From Flavobacteriales bacterium (GTDB lineage: Bacteria > Bacteroidota > Bacteroidia > Flavobacteriales_F > PHOS-HE28), in the NCBI GenBank assembly GCA_016716605.1, contig JADJWA010000001.1, positions 930,001-994,000 of the forward strand: 64,000 nt of DNA. The letters are read 5' to 3'. The notes under the pieces are model-generated. The model saw nothing but the letters and a program-made list of their open reading frames with translations. It searched no databases and was not told the origin of the DNA. The position numbers were made by a program, and so were the translations under genes. How positions within the stretch are numbered: the stretch's first letter is position 1; the number at the start of each line of letters is the position of its first letter. Positions 16,258-23,907 of this stretch are shown here, one piece after another.

Positions 16258-18045
16258 TCAAGCCCTCATCCCGATGACCAGGATGTCATCGACCTGCTCA
16301 TGCGCGCCCCGCCAGGCGTTGAAGGCATCGTGCAGCATGCGTCGCTGGCGCTCCGGAGCATGGCCGCTCACCTCGACGAGCAGTTCCCGGAAGCGACGGT
16401 ACAGGAACTTCTTCCCGTTGGGCCCGCCGAACTGATCGGCGAAGCCGTCGGAGAACACGTATACCATGTCGCCCGAACGCAATTCAATGGAATGCTGCAT
16501 GAAATCCTGGCCCTGCGGCTCGAAGTTGCCGATGGCCGCCTTGTTGGGCGCGTAGGTCAGGGTCTCGCCGTTGCGCACCACATAGAGCGGGCAGTTCGCG
16601 CCGGAATACTCGAGCGTGCGGCTCTGCGGGTCGTAGCTGCAGAGGGCGAGGTCCATGCCGTCGCGGATCAGGTGCTGCTCCCGGTCCTTGTGAAGGGCCT
16701 CGAAGGCGGTGCGGTTCAATTCGCGAAGCACATCGGCCGGGCGCCATATGCCGCGGTCCTTGGCGGCTTGGTTGAGGCCGTTATGGCCGATGAGACTCAT
16801 GAAAGCCCCGGGCACACCATGTCCTGTGCAGTCCACCGCTGCGAACAGGATGCGGTCACCCACGCGCTCGACCCAATAGAAATCGCCGCTCACGATGTCC
16901 TTGGGGCGGTAATACACGAAGGCTTCGGGCAGCAGCTCACGGATTCGGCGCTCGGGCGGCAGGATCGAATCCTGCAGGCGCTTGGCGTAGCGGATGCTGT
17001 CCGTGACGTTCTTGTATAGGTCAACCACTTTGCGGCTCTGGCGCTCCACCTCCTCCTTCTGCCTCACGACCTCCTCCGTGCGCTCGGCCACCTTCATCTC
17101 CAAGATTCGCTCGCGCTGGCCTAGCTCGTCGCGCATCTTCAGCAGCGCGTGGCCCAGCATGTCCTCTTCGCTGAGCGGCTGGTACTCCGCGCTGAAGTCG
17201 CCGGCGGCCACGGCGTGTGAGAAGTCCGTGGTCCGCCTAAGGCCGTCAATGAGTGCACCGAGCGCCCGGCTCATGTCGCCCACCTCATCATTGGTGATGC
17301 GCACGCGGGTGCGCGGGAAGACCCCGCGGCCCAGGCTGAGCAGGATGCCTCGCAGGCGCTGCACCGGGGTGACGATGCCCCGGATGATGAGGAAGGCCAC
17401 GATGATTCCGACCACCACGAGCGCCATGCCCATGTACAGCACGAAGAACTTGAGCGAGTCGAAGCTCTTGATCATGCCCGAGCTAAGCTCACGCCGCTTG
17501 CGCTCCTGCATATCCAATAGCCGGTCGAGCTCAGCCAGCACTTTAGCGGTCTGCTGATCGATGGGCCCGTTCTCCTCGGCCATGCTGGTACGGTCCATGT
17601 GCACGAAGGGGTCGTTGTAGCTCTCCAGCGAGGGGAGCATGCGCTTGATGCTGTCATGCAGCGCCATGAGCTCGCCCAGTTGCGCGTGCACCTGGGTCAT
17701 GATGGCCACTTCATCATGCGACCATCGCGCCATGAGCGTATCGACCTCGTCGAGGGCGGCTGGGATGCGCTGGGTGGAGATCTCGACCAAGGAGCTCTTC
17801 TCGGGCGCGTCCGCACGGCTCTCGATCAGGGCCCAGTGCTTGATGAGCATGTGCGCGCTCACCGTGAGGTTCCGCAAGGCCACGAGCGCATCCACTGAGG
17901 GGGAGTACACCTCGTTGATCTCCTTGTTGATCTCCCGGCTGCGCTCCAGGGTTCGGTTGGTGAGCAACACTACCACAAGGGCGAAGAAGATGAACAGGCC
18001 GAAGCCCAGCCCGATCTTGCGTCCGATGGTGATGCGCAAAGCCAT
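16258..18045 (-). CDS. Membrane sensor with HAMP and SpoIIE/PP2C phosphatase domain
   Basis: The 595-residue protein has a membrane helix at about residues 9-29, an extracytoplasmic helical sensor (about 30-200), a second helix near 203-223 (LYMGMALVVVGIIVAFLIIR), a HAMP region, a coiled coil (VAERTEEVVRQKEEVERQS) and a C-terminal PP2C-type phosphatase. The phosphatase has metal-ligand sites in SGDFYWVERV, VDCTGHGVPGAFMS and VFSDGFADQFGG. Related proteins dephosphorylate STAS-type antagonists in partner-switching systems. It lies five bases after the TPR gene, so the YfiR-TPR-SpoIIE genes look like one operon. Confidence 0.9.
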   Translation of the reverse strand: MALRITIGRKIGLGFGLFIFFALVVVLLTNRTLERSREINKEINEVYSPSVDALVALRNLTVSAHMLIKHWALIESRADAPEKSSLVEISTQRIPAALDEVDTLMARWSHDEVAIMTQVHAQLGELMALHDSIKRMLPSLESYNDPFVHMDRTSMAEENGPIDQQTAKVLAELDRLLDMQERKRRELSSGMIKSFDSLKFFVLYMGMALVVVGIIVAFLIIRGIVTPVQRLRGILLSLGRGVFPRTRVRITNDEVGDMSRALGALIDGLRRTTDFSHAVAAGDFSAEYQPLSEEDMLGHALLKMRDELGQRERILEMKVAERTEEVVRQKEEVERQSRKVVDLYKNVTDSIRYAKRLQDSILPPERRIRELLPEAFVYYRPKDIVSGDFYWVERVGDRILFAAVDCTGHGVPGAFMSLIGHNGLNQAAKDRGIWRPADVLRELNRTAFEALHKDREQHLIRDGMDLALCSYDPQSRTLEYSGANCPLYVVRNGETLTYAPNKAAIGNFEPQGQDFMQHSIELRSGDMVYVFSDGFADQFGGPNGKKFLYRRFRELLVEVSGHAPERQRRMLHDAFNAWRGAHEQVDDILVIGMRA

Positions 18046-18050
18046 GTGCG

Positions 18051-18941
18051 CTAGCGGTCCTCCTGCGGCGGAAGGGCCTCGTAAAGCTCGCGGAAGCGCT
18101 CGGAGTTCATCTCGTCCTGCAGGCTGTAATAGATGCCCTCGAGGCCTAGGAGGGTTTCTCGGCGGCTGGGGTTCATGTCATGCGCTTTCAGCATGAAGGG
18201 CAGCGCGAGCTGGAAGTATTCGCGTGCCACCTCCTGCACCTGCTGCATGGTGATCAGGTCAGCCTCCGCTTGGAGCGCGCGGATGCGGTACACGCCCATG
18301 TTGTAGAAGAGCGTGGCCAGGTTGTAGTTCGCGCCGTAGTTCTCCGGGTCGATCCGGAGCACGCCCTGGTAGGTCTCGGTGGCCCGCTCGAACCATTCGG
18401 TGCGGGTCCGATCCTCGTTGAAGCGCTTGGTGTAAAGGGTGCCGAGCGCGTTGGCGAACTCGGCCGAGCGCGAGCGCAGGTCCGTTTCAGGCCTCACCCT
18501 CAACGTACTCTCTCGGTAGGCATCGAAGAGCTCCACGGCGCGCGTGTCCTGGCCCTCTCCCAATGCCTTGGCGGCTTCGTTGTAGCAGGAGCGCGAGAGA
18601 AAGTCATACGCCTGAAGGGCGTTGTCGCGGTACGTGCTATCGCGGTCGATCTCAAGCGTGCGATACAGGCTCGCCATGGCCGAGTCGCGAGCAGCATCAG
18701 CCTCGCGCGTGCCGGATCTGGCCTTGTAGATGTCCTTGTAAACGAAGCCGCGCAGGAGCCAGGCCTCGGCATTGGCCGCATGCTGCGGCGATACCACGGC
18801 TTCGTCAACCAATATGCGAGCTCCGGCGAGGTCGCCCGCTTGGTACTTGCGCAGCGCCTCGACCAGCGGGTCTTGCGCACGCACCGCAATCGCCACTATG
18901 GCGAAGAGCACTAAGAGGGTTGCCCGTGCGTTCATGGTCAT
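18051..18941 (-). CDS. Exported TPR-like repeat protein
   Basis: The 296-residue protein starts with a signal peptide (MTMNARATLLVLFAIVAIAVRAQ) and continues with helical repeats of TPR character, for example FERATETYQGVLRIDPENYGANYNL and later LALPFMLKAHDMNPSRRETLLGLEGIYY. It is probably periplasmic and mediates protein contacts. The start overlaps the stop of the YfiR gene (ATGA) and the end is five bases from the phosphatase gene, so it is likely part of the same signalling pathway. No catalytic motif is visible. Confidence 0.82.
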   Translation of the reverse strand: MTMNARATLLVLFAIVAIAVRAQDPLVEALRKYQAGDLAGARILVDEAVVSPQHAANAEAWLLRGFVYKDIYKARSGTREADAARDSAMASLYRTLEIDRDSTYRDNALQAYDFLSRSCYNEAAKALGEGQDTRAVELFDAYRESTLRVRPETDLRSRSAEFANALGTLYTKRFNEDRTRTEWFERATETYQGVLRIDPENYGANYNLATLFYNMGVYRIRALQAEADLITMQQVQEVAREYFQLALPFMLKAHDMNPSRRETLLGLEGIYYSLQDEMNSERFRELYEALPPQEDR

Positions 18942-19492
18942 TCCTGCACGCGGTGCGCGAGGTTCTTCAGGGTGAGGCCCACCACCAAGCCATGCTGCCG
19001 GGCATTGGCCATGCTCAATTCGTACTTCAGCAGGTTGTCCACCTTCACGAAGTTCGCAATGGCTCCGTCTTCAAGGGCGCCCGCGTACTCGGTGACGATC
19101 ATGGTAGGCTTTCCCTGGTTTCGCTTGTAGATCTCCGGCAACAACGCTAGTTCGCTCTTGCCCACGAAGAGGATGTGGCAACGCTCCACGTCTGTCGAGC
19201 GCGGCAGTTTTCGCACCTCAATGGGCTGCTTGCCAATGGTTCGTGTGCTGTACTGCTTGATCAGCTCCTGATAAAGGTTGGCCCCGCCGAGCACGCCGAT
19301 GATGAAGTTGCCCTGCCTCATGCCCTCGTCCTTCCACTCCACCAGTTTGGCGATGTTGTACAGGTAGTTGGCCTGCAGGATCGCCGTGGTGTCCTTCTCC
19401 GAGTCGCGCGGCTGCTGGGCGGCGCTACAGACCAGCAGCAGCGCCAGCATGAGCACCCTGTGCGCCAGCCTTGCCGGAATCGCCCTTCGCAT
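18938..19492 (-). CDS. YfiR-family (DUF4154) periplasmic protein
   Basis: The 184-residue protein has an N-terminal signal region (AHRVLMLALLLVCSAAQQ) followed by the YfiR-type fold: ANYLYNIAKLVEW, FIIGVLGGANLY, CHILFVGKSELALLPE and a C-terminal VKVDNLLKYELSMANARQHGLVVGLTLKNLA. In Pseudomonas YfiR is a periplasmic repressor of a membrane signalling enzyme, so here it may gate the SpoIIE phosphatase; that link is inference. The ATG at 19492 is chosen because it precedes the signal peptide; the frame extends 25 codons further upstream. Confidence 0.82.
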   Translation of the reverse strand: MRRAIPARLAHRVLMLALLLVCSAAQQPRDSEKDTTAILQANYLYNIAKLVEWKDEGMRQGNFIIGVLGGANLYQELIKQYSTRTIGKQPIEVRKLPRSTDVERCHILFVGKSELALLPEIYKRNQGKPTMIVTEYAGALEDGAIANFVKVDNLLKYELSMANARQHGLVVGLTLKNLAHRVQE

Positions 19493-19499
19493 AGATTTG
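19471..19499 (+). promoter_or_regulatory. Promoter of the M28 peptidase gene
   Basis: TTG at 19471-19473, an 18-base spacer and a perfect TAGATTTG at 19492-19499. The predicted transcription start is near 19506, about 15 nt before the ATG at 19521. The box overlaps the first codon of the divergent YfiR gene, so the two transcription units may interfere. Confidence 0.75.
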
Positions 19500-19520
19500 G
19501 TCGCGCGCTTCTCTGAAACC

Positions 19521-21008
19521 ATGCCGATCACCCCCACCCCGTTGCAAAGTATCCAGCCTCGGCGCATCGCTTCGGCGCTGCTCCTGGCCGTCTGTCAACA
19601 CCTTGCTGTTGACCTGCACGGGCAGGGTCCGCTGCTACGGTCATTCGACCGCGCCGCGCAAACGGACGCCATGGGCTATCGCTGGTTGCGCTGGAGCAGC
19701 CAAGCCATCGGGCATCGCCTAACCGGGACCCCGCAAGGCGCCTTGGCCGAGTCGGCGGCCGACAGCTTGTTCCGCCTAAGCGGATTGCCCGTGGTGCAGC
19801 GCTTCCCCTTCAAGGCGCAAGCCTGGTCTCGCGGCACCGTGCAGCTCACCGTTGGCGATGGCGAAGGCTTCCTTCACCTGCCCGCCGTGGCCTTGGCCAA
19901 CACCCCGCTCGACGCTCAGGTGGAAGCGCCACTGATTGATGGCGGCAATGGACTGCCCGGCGACCTCGACCGCCTTGGCCCGCGGATCCATGGTGCGGCC
20001 GTGCTGGTGAACATCGGTCTGGTTGCCGCCAGCGAGGGCACGCGCAACCTTCATCGGAGTGAGAAGGCCAAGCTGGCGATGGACCGAGGCGCGGCGGCCT
20101 TGGTCTTCGTGAACCAAGCGGAAGGGCATGTGCTGCTCACAGGAACGGCCTCCATCGATGGCGCCTTGATCCCGGTGCCCGCCGCATGCATCGCCACCGA
20201 AGATGGCACTGCGCTGCGCGAGCGGCTCGCCACCGGGCAGGCGCTCACGGCCCGCTTGGGCATGCGCAACACCAGCTCCGTGGTTGAGGCCAACAACGTG
20301 ATCGCCGAGATTCCCGGAGCCGTTTGGCCCGATGAGGTGATCGTGATCGGCGGCCATCTCGATAGCTGGGATCTGGCCACGGGCGCCACCGATAATGGCC
20401 TCGGCTCGTTCAGCATCCTCGACCTCGCCCGCGCCATGAACGCCATGCCGCAACGGCCCGCACGCACCATCCGCTTCGTGCTATTCATGGGTGAGGAGCA
20501 AGGGCTGCTCGGCTCGCGCGCGTTGGTCGATCACTACCGCGCCAGCGGTGCGCTGGCGCGCGTGAAGTGCATGATCAACCTCGATATGAGCGGCAATCCG
20601 CAAGGTTTCGGCGTGGGCGGGCCCGAGGGGTGGCAGCAGGTTCTGCGCAACGCCTGCGACAGCATCCGCCCTGTGGATACCACCGCCTTCGCGGGGCGCG
20701 TGAGCACCGAGGTTTGGCTGCACAGCGATCACCAGCCCTTTCTCCTGGCCGGGGTGCCGGTGATCTATCCGCTCAGCGATCTCGGCAAGCACGTCTATGG
20801 CTGCTACCATAGCAGCTGCGACGACATCCACCTCGTTGACCCGCAGGCCATGGTGAACAACGTCCGTTTCGTGGGTGCGCTGGCCTATCTGTTAGCGGCC
20901 GTTCCAGTGCTTCCGCCGCACTTCGCGGAGGCGCAGTTGAAGCAGCGCTTGATCGATTCGGGCCTGGAACAGCCCCTGCGCATCGGCGGCGATTGGCCGT
21001 GGCCGTGA
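19521..21008 (+). CDS. M28-family metallopeptidase with PA domain (exported)
   Basis: The 495-residue protein has a probable signal peptide (RIASALLLAVCQHLAVDLHGQ), an inserted PA-type domain at about residues 130-250 and an M28 zinc aminopeptidase domain at about 260-480. All co-catalytic metal-site motifs are present: GGHLDSWD, TDNGLGS, FMGEEQGLLGS, INLDMSG and a late YHSSCDD. It probably degrades peptides in the periplasm or outside the cell. The promoter at 19471-19499 supports the ATG at 19521 over more upstream starts. A hairpin separates it from the convergent ferritin gene. Confidence 0.9.
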   Translation: MPITPTPLQSIQPRRIASALLLAVCQHLAVDLHGQGPLLRSFDRAAQTDAMGYRWLRWSSQAIGHRLTGTPQGALAESAADSLFRLSGLPVVQRFPFKAQAWSRGTVQLTVGDGEGFLHLPAVALANTPLDAQVEAPLIDGGNGLPGDLDRLGPRIHGAAVLVNIGLVAASEGTRNLHRSEKAKLAMDRGAAALVFVNQAEGHVLLTGTASIDGALIPVPAACIATEDGTALRERLATGQALTARLGMRNTSSVVEANNVIAEIPGAVWPDEVIVIGGHLDSWDLATGATDNGLGSFSILDLARAMNAMPQRPARTIRFVLFMGEEQGLLGSRALVDHYRASGALARVKCMINLDMSGNPQGFGVGGPEGWQQVLRNACDSIRPVDTTAFAGRVSTEVWLHSDHQPFLLAGVPVIYPLSDLGKHVYGCYHSSCDDIHLVDPQAMVNNVRFVGALAYLLAAVPVLPPHFAEAQLKQRLIDSGLEQPLRIGGDWPWP

Positions 21009-21012
21009 AATG

Positions 21013-21037
21013 ACGAAGGCGCCCGTGGCGCCCTCGT
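21013..21037. terminator. Terminator hairpin between M28 peptidase and ferritin genes
   Basis: ACGAAGGCGCC and GGCGCCCTCGT pair around a CGT loop: ten base pairs with one A-C mismatch. It lies between two convergent genes (ends at 21008 and 21060), so it can serve both. No strong T-tract is present. Confidence 0.6.
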
Positions 21038-21059
21038 GCATTCGCTTTACGGCGTGCCG

Positions 21060-21581
21060 CTACTTGCCGCCATTGGAATTCCCTCCATCGGCGCCTTGCA
21101 TGCCCTCAAGGTCACGGTCGAAGAGGTAGAGCCCTCCCTTGTCGTTGCCGATCAGGTTCAGCTTGTCAATCAGTGTGCGGGCCAGCGCCTCCTCCTCGAT
21201 CTGCTCGCCCACGTACCACTGCATGAAGTTGTGGGTGGTGTAGTCCTTCTCCTTCAGGCAGAGGTCCACCACGCCGTTGATCTCATTGGTGACCTTGGTC
21301 TCGTGGTCGAGCAGGGCCTGGAAGATGTCGGTGATTGTCTTGAAGCCCGTTCCTGGCTGCTTCAGCGCTGGGATCACGGCTTTGCCGCCGCGCTCGTTGA
21401 TGAACTTCACGAGCTTGAGCATGTGCAAGCGCTCCTCGTCGCTGTGGCGGTACAGGAAGGCTGCGGTTCCTTGCAGGCCCTGGTTCTCGGCCCAAGAGGC
21501 CATGGCGAGGTAGGCTTGGCTGCTGCTGGCTTCAACGGCCACTTGACCGTTAAGGGCTGCTTCGATCTTCTTGCTGAGCAT
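21060..21581 (-). CDS. ftnA: Ferritin
   Basis: This 173-residue non-haem ferritin should store iron as a 24-mer cage. The four-helix bundle contains the ferroxidase ligands: Glu in VEASSSQAYLAM, Glu/His in HSDEERLHMLK, and later Glu in LLDHETKVTNEI and the QWYVGEQIEEE segment. The C-terminus is Gly/Asn-rich (GADGGNSNGGK). A TAGTTTCG box lies 46 bp upstream, so it appears to be expressed separately from rnhA. Confidence 0.94.
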   Translation of the reverse strand: MLSKKIEAALNGQVAVEASSSQAYLAMASWAENQGLQGTAAFLYRHSDEERLHMLKLVKFINERGGKAVIPALKQPGTGFKTITDIFQALLDHETKVTNEINGVVDLCLKEKDYTTHNFMQWYVGEQIEEEALARTLIDKLNLIGNDKGGLYLFDRDLEGMQGADGGNSNGGK

Positions 21582-21626
21582 GGTGCTTCGGTATTGATCG
21601 CCGTCCGCTCCTTGCGAATGGCGCTG

Positions 21627-21634
21627 CGAAACTA
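21627..21634 (-). promoter_or_regulatory. -7-like element of the ferritin gene
   Basis: The minus strand reads TAGTTTCG, one mismatch from TAnnTTTG, 46 bp before the ferritin ATG. No convincing -33 partner was seen. Confidence 0.4.
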
Positions 21635-21667
21635 ACCCCCGGCATCAGCCTTTGTTCGAGCGGGTGC

Positions 21668-22147
21668 TCACGCGCCGAAAAGCTCCGGATCGCCTTGCTC
21701 ATAGGCCTCATCAACGGCGAGCATGCTCGCGGGCTGCTCGCGGGCCGCAACCGCCAAACGGTCGCAGAGCTCATTCTGCGGATGGCCATTGTGCCCGCGG
21801 ATCCAGCGGAACCTGACCTTGTGCTGGCGGTAAGCCTTCAGGAAGCGCCTCCACAGGTCGGGATTCTTCTTCTTCGCGAAGCCGTTGCGCTCCCAGTCGA
21901 AGAGCCAGCCCTGCTCCACAGCATCCACCACGTACTTGCTATCGCTCACCACCACCACTTCGGTGCCGGGGCGCTTCAATTCCTCAAGGCCCAAGATCAC
22001 CGCGAGCAATTCCATGCGGTTGTTGGTAGTCATGCGGTAGCCGCCCCACAGCTCCTTGCGGTGCCTTCCGCTCTCGAGCACCACGCCGTAGCCTCCAGGG
22101 CCGGGATTGCCGCTGGCCGCTCCGTCGGAATAAAGCGTCACGCTCAT
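21668..22147 (-). CDS. rnhA: Ribonuclease HI
   Basis: The enzyme cleaves the RNA strand of RNA-DNA hybrids. In this 159-residue protein the acidic catalytic set is visible: Asp8 in YSDGAASGNPG, Glu46 in NNRMELLAV, Asp69 in VSDSKYV and Asp129 in QNELCDRLA, with His119 in the GHNGHP loop. A short acidic C-terminal extension ends ELFGA. The start overlaps the marC stop (ATGA), so the two are translationally coupled in a purN-marC-rnhA operon. Confidence 0.95.
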   Translation of the reverse strand: MSVTLYSDGAASGNPGPGGYGVVLESGRHRKELWGGYRMTTNNRMELLAVILGLEELKRPGTEVVVVSDSKYVVDAVEQGWLFDWERNGFAKKKNPDLWRRFLKAYRQHKVRFRWIRGHNGHPQNELCDRLAVAAREQPASMLAVDEAYEQGDPELFGA

Positions 22148-22755
22148 GCCTTGGGGAACAGGAAAGTGATGTTGCCCGCGAAGAGCTTCACGGCAATGGC
22201 GAGCAATATGATGCCGAAGGCCTTCTTGATCACGATGAGGCCCACACGGCCGAGCAAGCGCTCAATCCGATTGGTGAGCAGCAGCACCAGGACCACGGGA
22301 ATCATGTTCAGGACGATGGCCACCAAGATGTTGGGGCGGTCGAATTCGGCGCGGAGCGAGAGCACCGTGGTGATGGTGCCTGCGCCCGCGATCACCGGGA
22401 AGGCCAAGGGCACGATGCTGTGAACCTTGTGGTCATCGGCGGCGGGCGTGAGGCCCGGCGCGCTCAGGTCCTCCTTGAAGAGGCGCACGCCCAGGATCAT
22501 CTCCAAGGCGATGAAGAAGAGCACCAGCGAGCCGGCTACGGCGAATGAGCGCACATCGATGCCCACCACATTGAGGATGGTCTCGCCTAGATACAGGAAG
22601 GTGATCATGATGCCCAGGCTCACGAGCGTGGCGCGGGCCGGGTAGATCTTGCCTGCCTTCTGCCGCACCTGCAGGATCAAAGGGATCCCGCCCACGATGT
22701 CGATCACAGCGAAGAGGATCAGGAAGGCCTTGCCGATCTGGGGGAGGTCGAACAT
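22144..22755 (-). CDS. MarC-family integral membrane protein
   Basis: The 203-residue protein consists of about six hydrophobic helices (for example AFLILFAVIDIVGGIPLIL near the start, VIAGAGTITTVLSL in the middle and IVLNMIPVVLVLLLTNRIE later) with the family's conserved PLAFPVIAGAG motif. The family sits in the inner membrane; its substrate is unknown and the historical link to multiple antibiotic resistance is not supported. It lies three bases after purN and overlaps rnhA. Confidence 0.88.
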   Translation of the reverse strand: MFDLPQIGKAFLILFAVIDIVGGIPLILQVRQKAGKIYPARATLVSLGIMITFLYLGETILNVVGIDVRSFAVAGSLVLFFIALEMILGVRLFKEDLSAPGLTPAADDHKVHSIVPLAFPVIAGAGTITTVLSLRAEFDRPNILVAIVLNMIPVVLVLLLTNRIERLLGRVGLIVIKKAFGIILLAIAVKLFAGNITFLFPKA

Positions 22756-22758
22756 GGT

Positions 22759-23322
22759 TCAGTTGGATAGGAGTGAATCCACGGCTTCCGGGTAATGCGC
22801 GTGCTCCAGCGCATGCACTCGCTCGGCCAGGCTGTCCGGGGTATCGTCCTTGTTCACCGGGCATTTCGCCTGGAAGAGCACGCGCCCGTCGTCGTATCGT
22901 TCGTTCACCAAGTGGATGGTGATGCCGGTCTCGGTCTCCTTGGCCGCGATCACGGCGCGGTGCACGCGCTCGCCGTACATGCCCTTGCCGCCGAACTTGG
23001 GCAGCAGCGATGGGTGGATGTTCACGATGCGGTCCGGGAATGCGCGCACCATCTCAGCCGGGATCAGGCGCATGAAGCCGGCCAGCACGACCAGGTCGAT
23101 TCCCTGCCCTTGCAGCTCACGGATCACGGTGCCGTCTCGCAACTGCTCGCCATTGAACAAACAGATTGGCACATGCAATTGCCAAGCACGCTGCAGCACC
23201 CCGGCCTGCGGCTGATCACAGCCCACCAGCACCACCTGAGCGTGCGGATGCTGCGCGAAATGCTCGATGAGCCGTTGGGCATTGGTACCCGAGCCCGAGG
23301 CCAGCACCGCGATGCGCTTCAT
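22759..23322 (-). CDS. purN: Phosphoribosylglycinamide formyltransferase
   Basis: PurN transfers a formyl group from 10-formyl-THF to GAR in purine synthesis. The 187-residue protein has the GAR-binding loop ASGSGTNAQRL, the catalytic segment VNIHPSLLPKF with the Asn-His pair, and the conserved TGITIHLVNERYDDG with the catalytic Asp. The ATG at 23322 (MKRIAVLASG) matches the family start, and a CACCTTCG box lies four bases before it, arguing against the ATG nine codons upstream. Confidence 0.94.
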   Translation of the reverse strand: MKRIAVLASGSGTNAQRLIEHFAQHPHAQVVLVGCDQPQAGVLQRAWQLHVPICLFNGEQLRDGTVIRELQGQGIDLVVLAGFMRLIPAEMVRAFPDRIVNIHPSLLPKFGGKGMYGERVHRAVIAAKETETGITIHLVNERYDDGRVLFQAKCPVNKDDTPDSLAERVHALEHAHYPEAVDSLLSN

Positions 23323-23326
23323 GCCG

Positions 23327-23334
23327 CGAAGGTG
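23327..23334 (-). promoter_or_regulatory. -7-like element directly before purN
   Basis: The minus strand reads CACCTTCG, two mismatches from TAnnTTTG, then CGGC and the purN ATG. The surrounding GCAGGTTGCACCTTCGCGGC resembles the sites before 7446, 25973 and 33028, which is why it is reported despite the weak match. Confidence 0.3.
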
Positions 23335-23605
23335 CAACCTGCGGTCCATCGCCGATTCCTATGCCTTCATGCCAGAGGCCGAGGGGCCTCTACATACCCT
23401 TGGATCCCGCTTGACGGCTTGGACTTGACGGCCACACACCCGGCCTTGGGCCTCCATGTGGGCGTCATCGGAGGGGCCCTCACCCAGAGCCTAATCCGCT
23501 TGGCAGCCAAAGGCTTCCCGGCCAGGGATTGCCTGTTTCCCGCCCCTGCGGCTAGTCCTCGGATCAGGTGCAGGCCGTGCATAAGTAGAGCCCCCGGCGC
23601 CCGGC

Positions 23606-23634
23606 TTGCCCGTATCGAAAATGTCTTTCCTTTG
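23606..23634 (+). promoter_or_regulatory. Probable acpP operon promoter
   Basis: TTG at 23606-23608 and TTCCTTTG at 23627-23634 are separated by 18 bases; the second box has one mismatch to TAnnTTTG. Transcription would start near 23641, leaving a leader of about 20 nt containing an A-run (CACAAAAAAAACCG) before the acpP ATG. Confidence 0.6.
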
Positions 23635-23661
23635 GGGCCTCACAAAAAAAACCGCACCGAC

Positions 23662-23898
23662 ATGTCGGACATCAAGTCGAGGGTAATCGCGATCATCGTG
23701 GATAAGCTGGGCGTTGACCAGAACGAGGTCACCATGGAGGCTAGTTTCACGAATGATCTGGGTGCAGACAGCCTCGATACCGTCGAGCTCATCATGGAGT
23801 TCGAGAAGGAGTTCAACATCGCCATCCCCGACGATCAGGCCGAGAAGATCCAGACCGTGGGTCAGGCCGTGGAGTACGTGGAGAAGAACGCGAAGTAA
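23662..23898 (+). CDS. acpP: Acyl carrier protein
   Basis: This 78-residue acidic four-helix protein carries growing acyl chains on a phosphopantetheine arm. The attachment serine is Ser37 in the DSL motif (LGADSLDTVELIMEFE). The ATG at 23662 (MSDIKSRV) gives the normal ACP length; the long upstream open frame is not coding. It is followed by fabF after nine bases, the usual acpP-fabF pair. Confidence 0.97.
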   Translation: MSDIKSRVIAIIVDKLGVDQNEVTMEASFTNDLGADSLDTVELIMEFEKEFNIAIPDDQAEKIQTVGQAVEYVEKNAK

Positions 23899-23907
23899 TC
23901 TTGCCGC

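Larger units (their letters stand above)
23323..23661. other. Divergent intergenic region, purN / acpP
   Basis: No gene is supported in these 339 bases. The region holds the purN start-proximal box (23327-23334), a short hairpin (AGAGGCC, four-base loop, GGCCTCT at 23374-23391) and the acpP promoter (23606-23634). The middle part, about 23395-23600, shows no structure that I can interpret. Confidence 0.6.
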
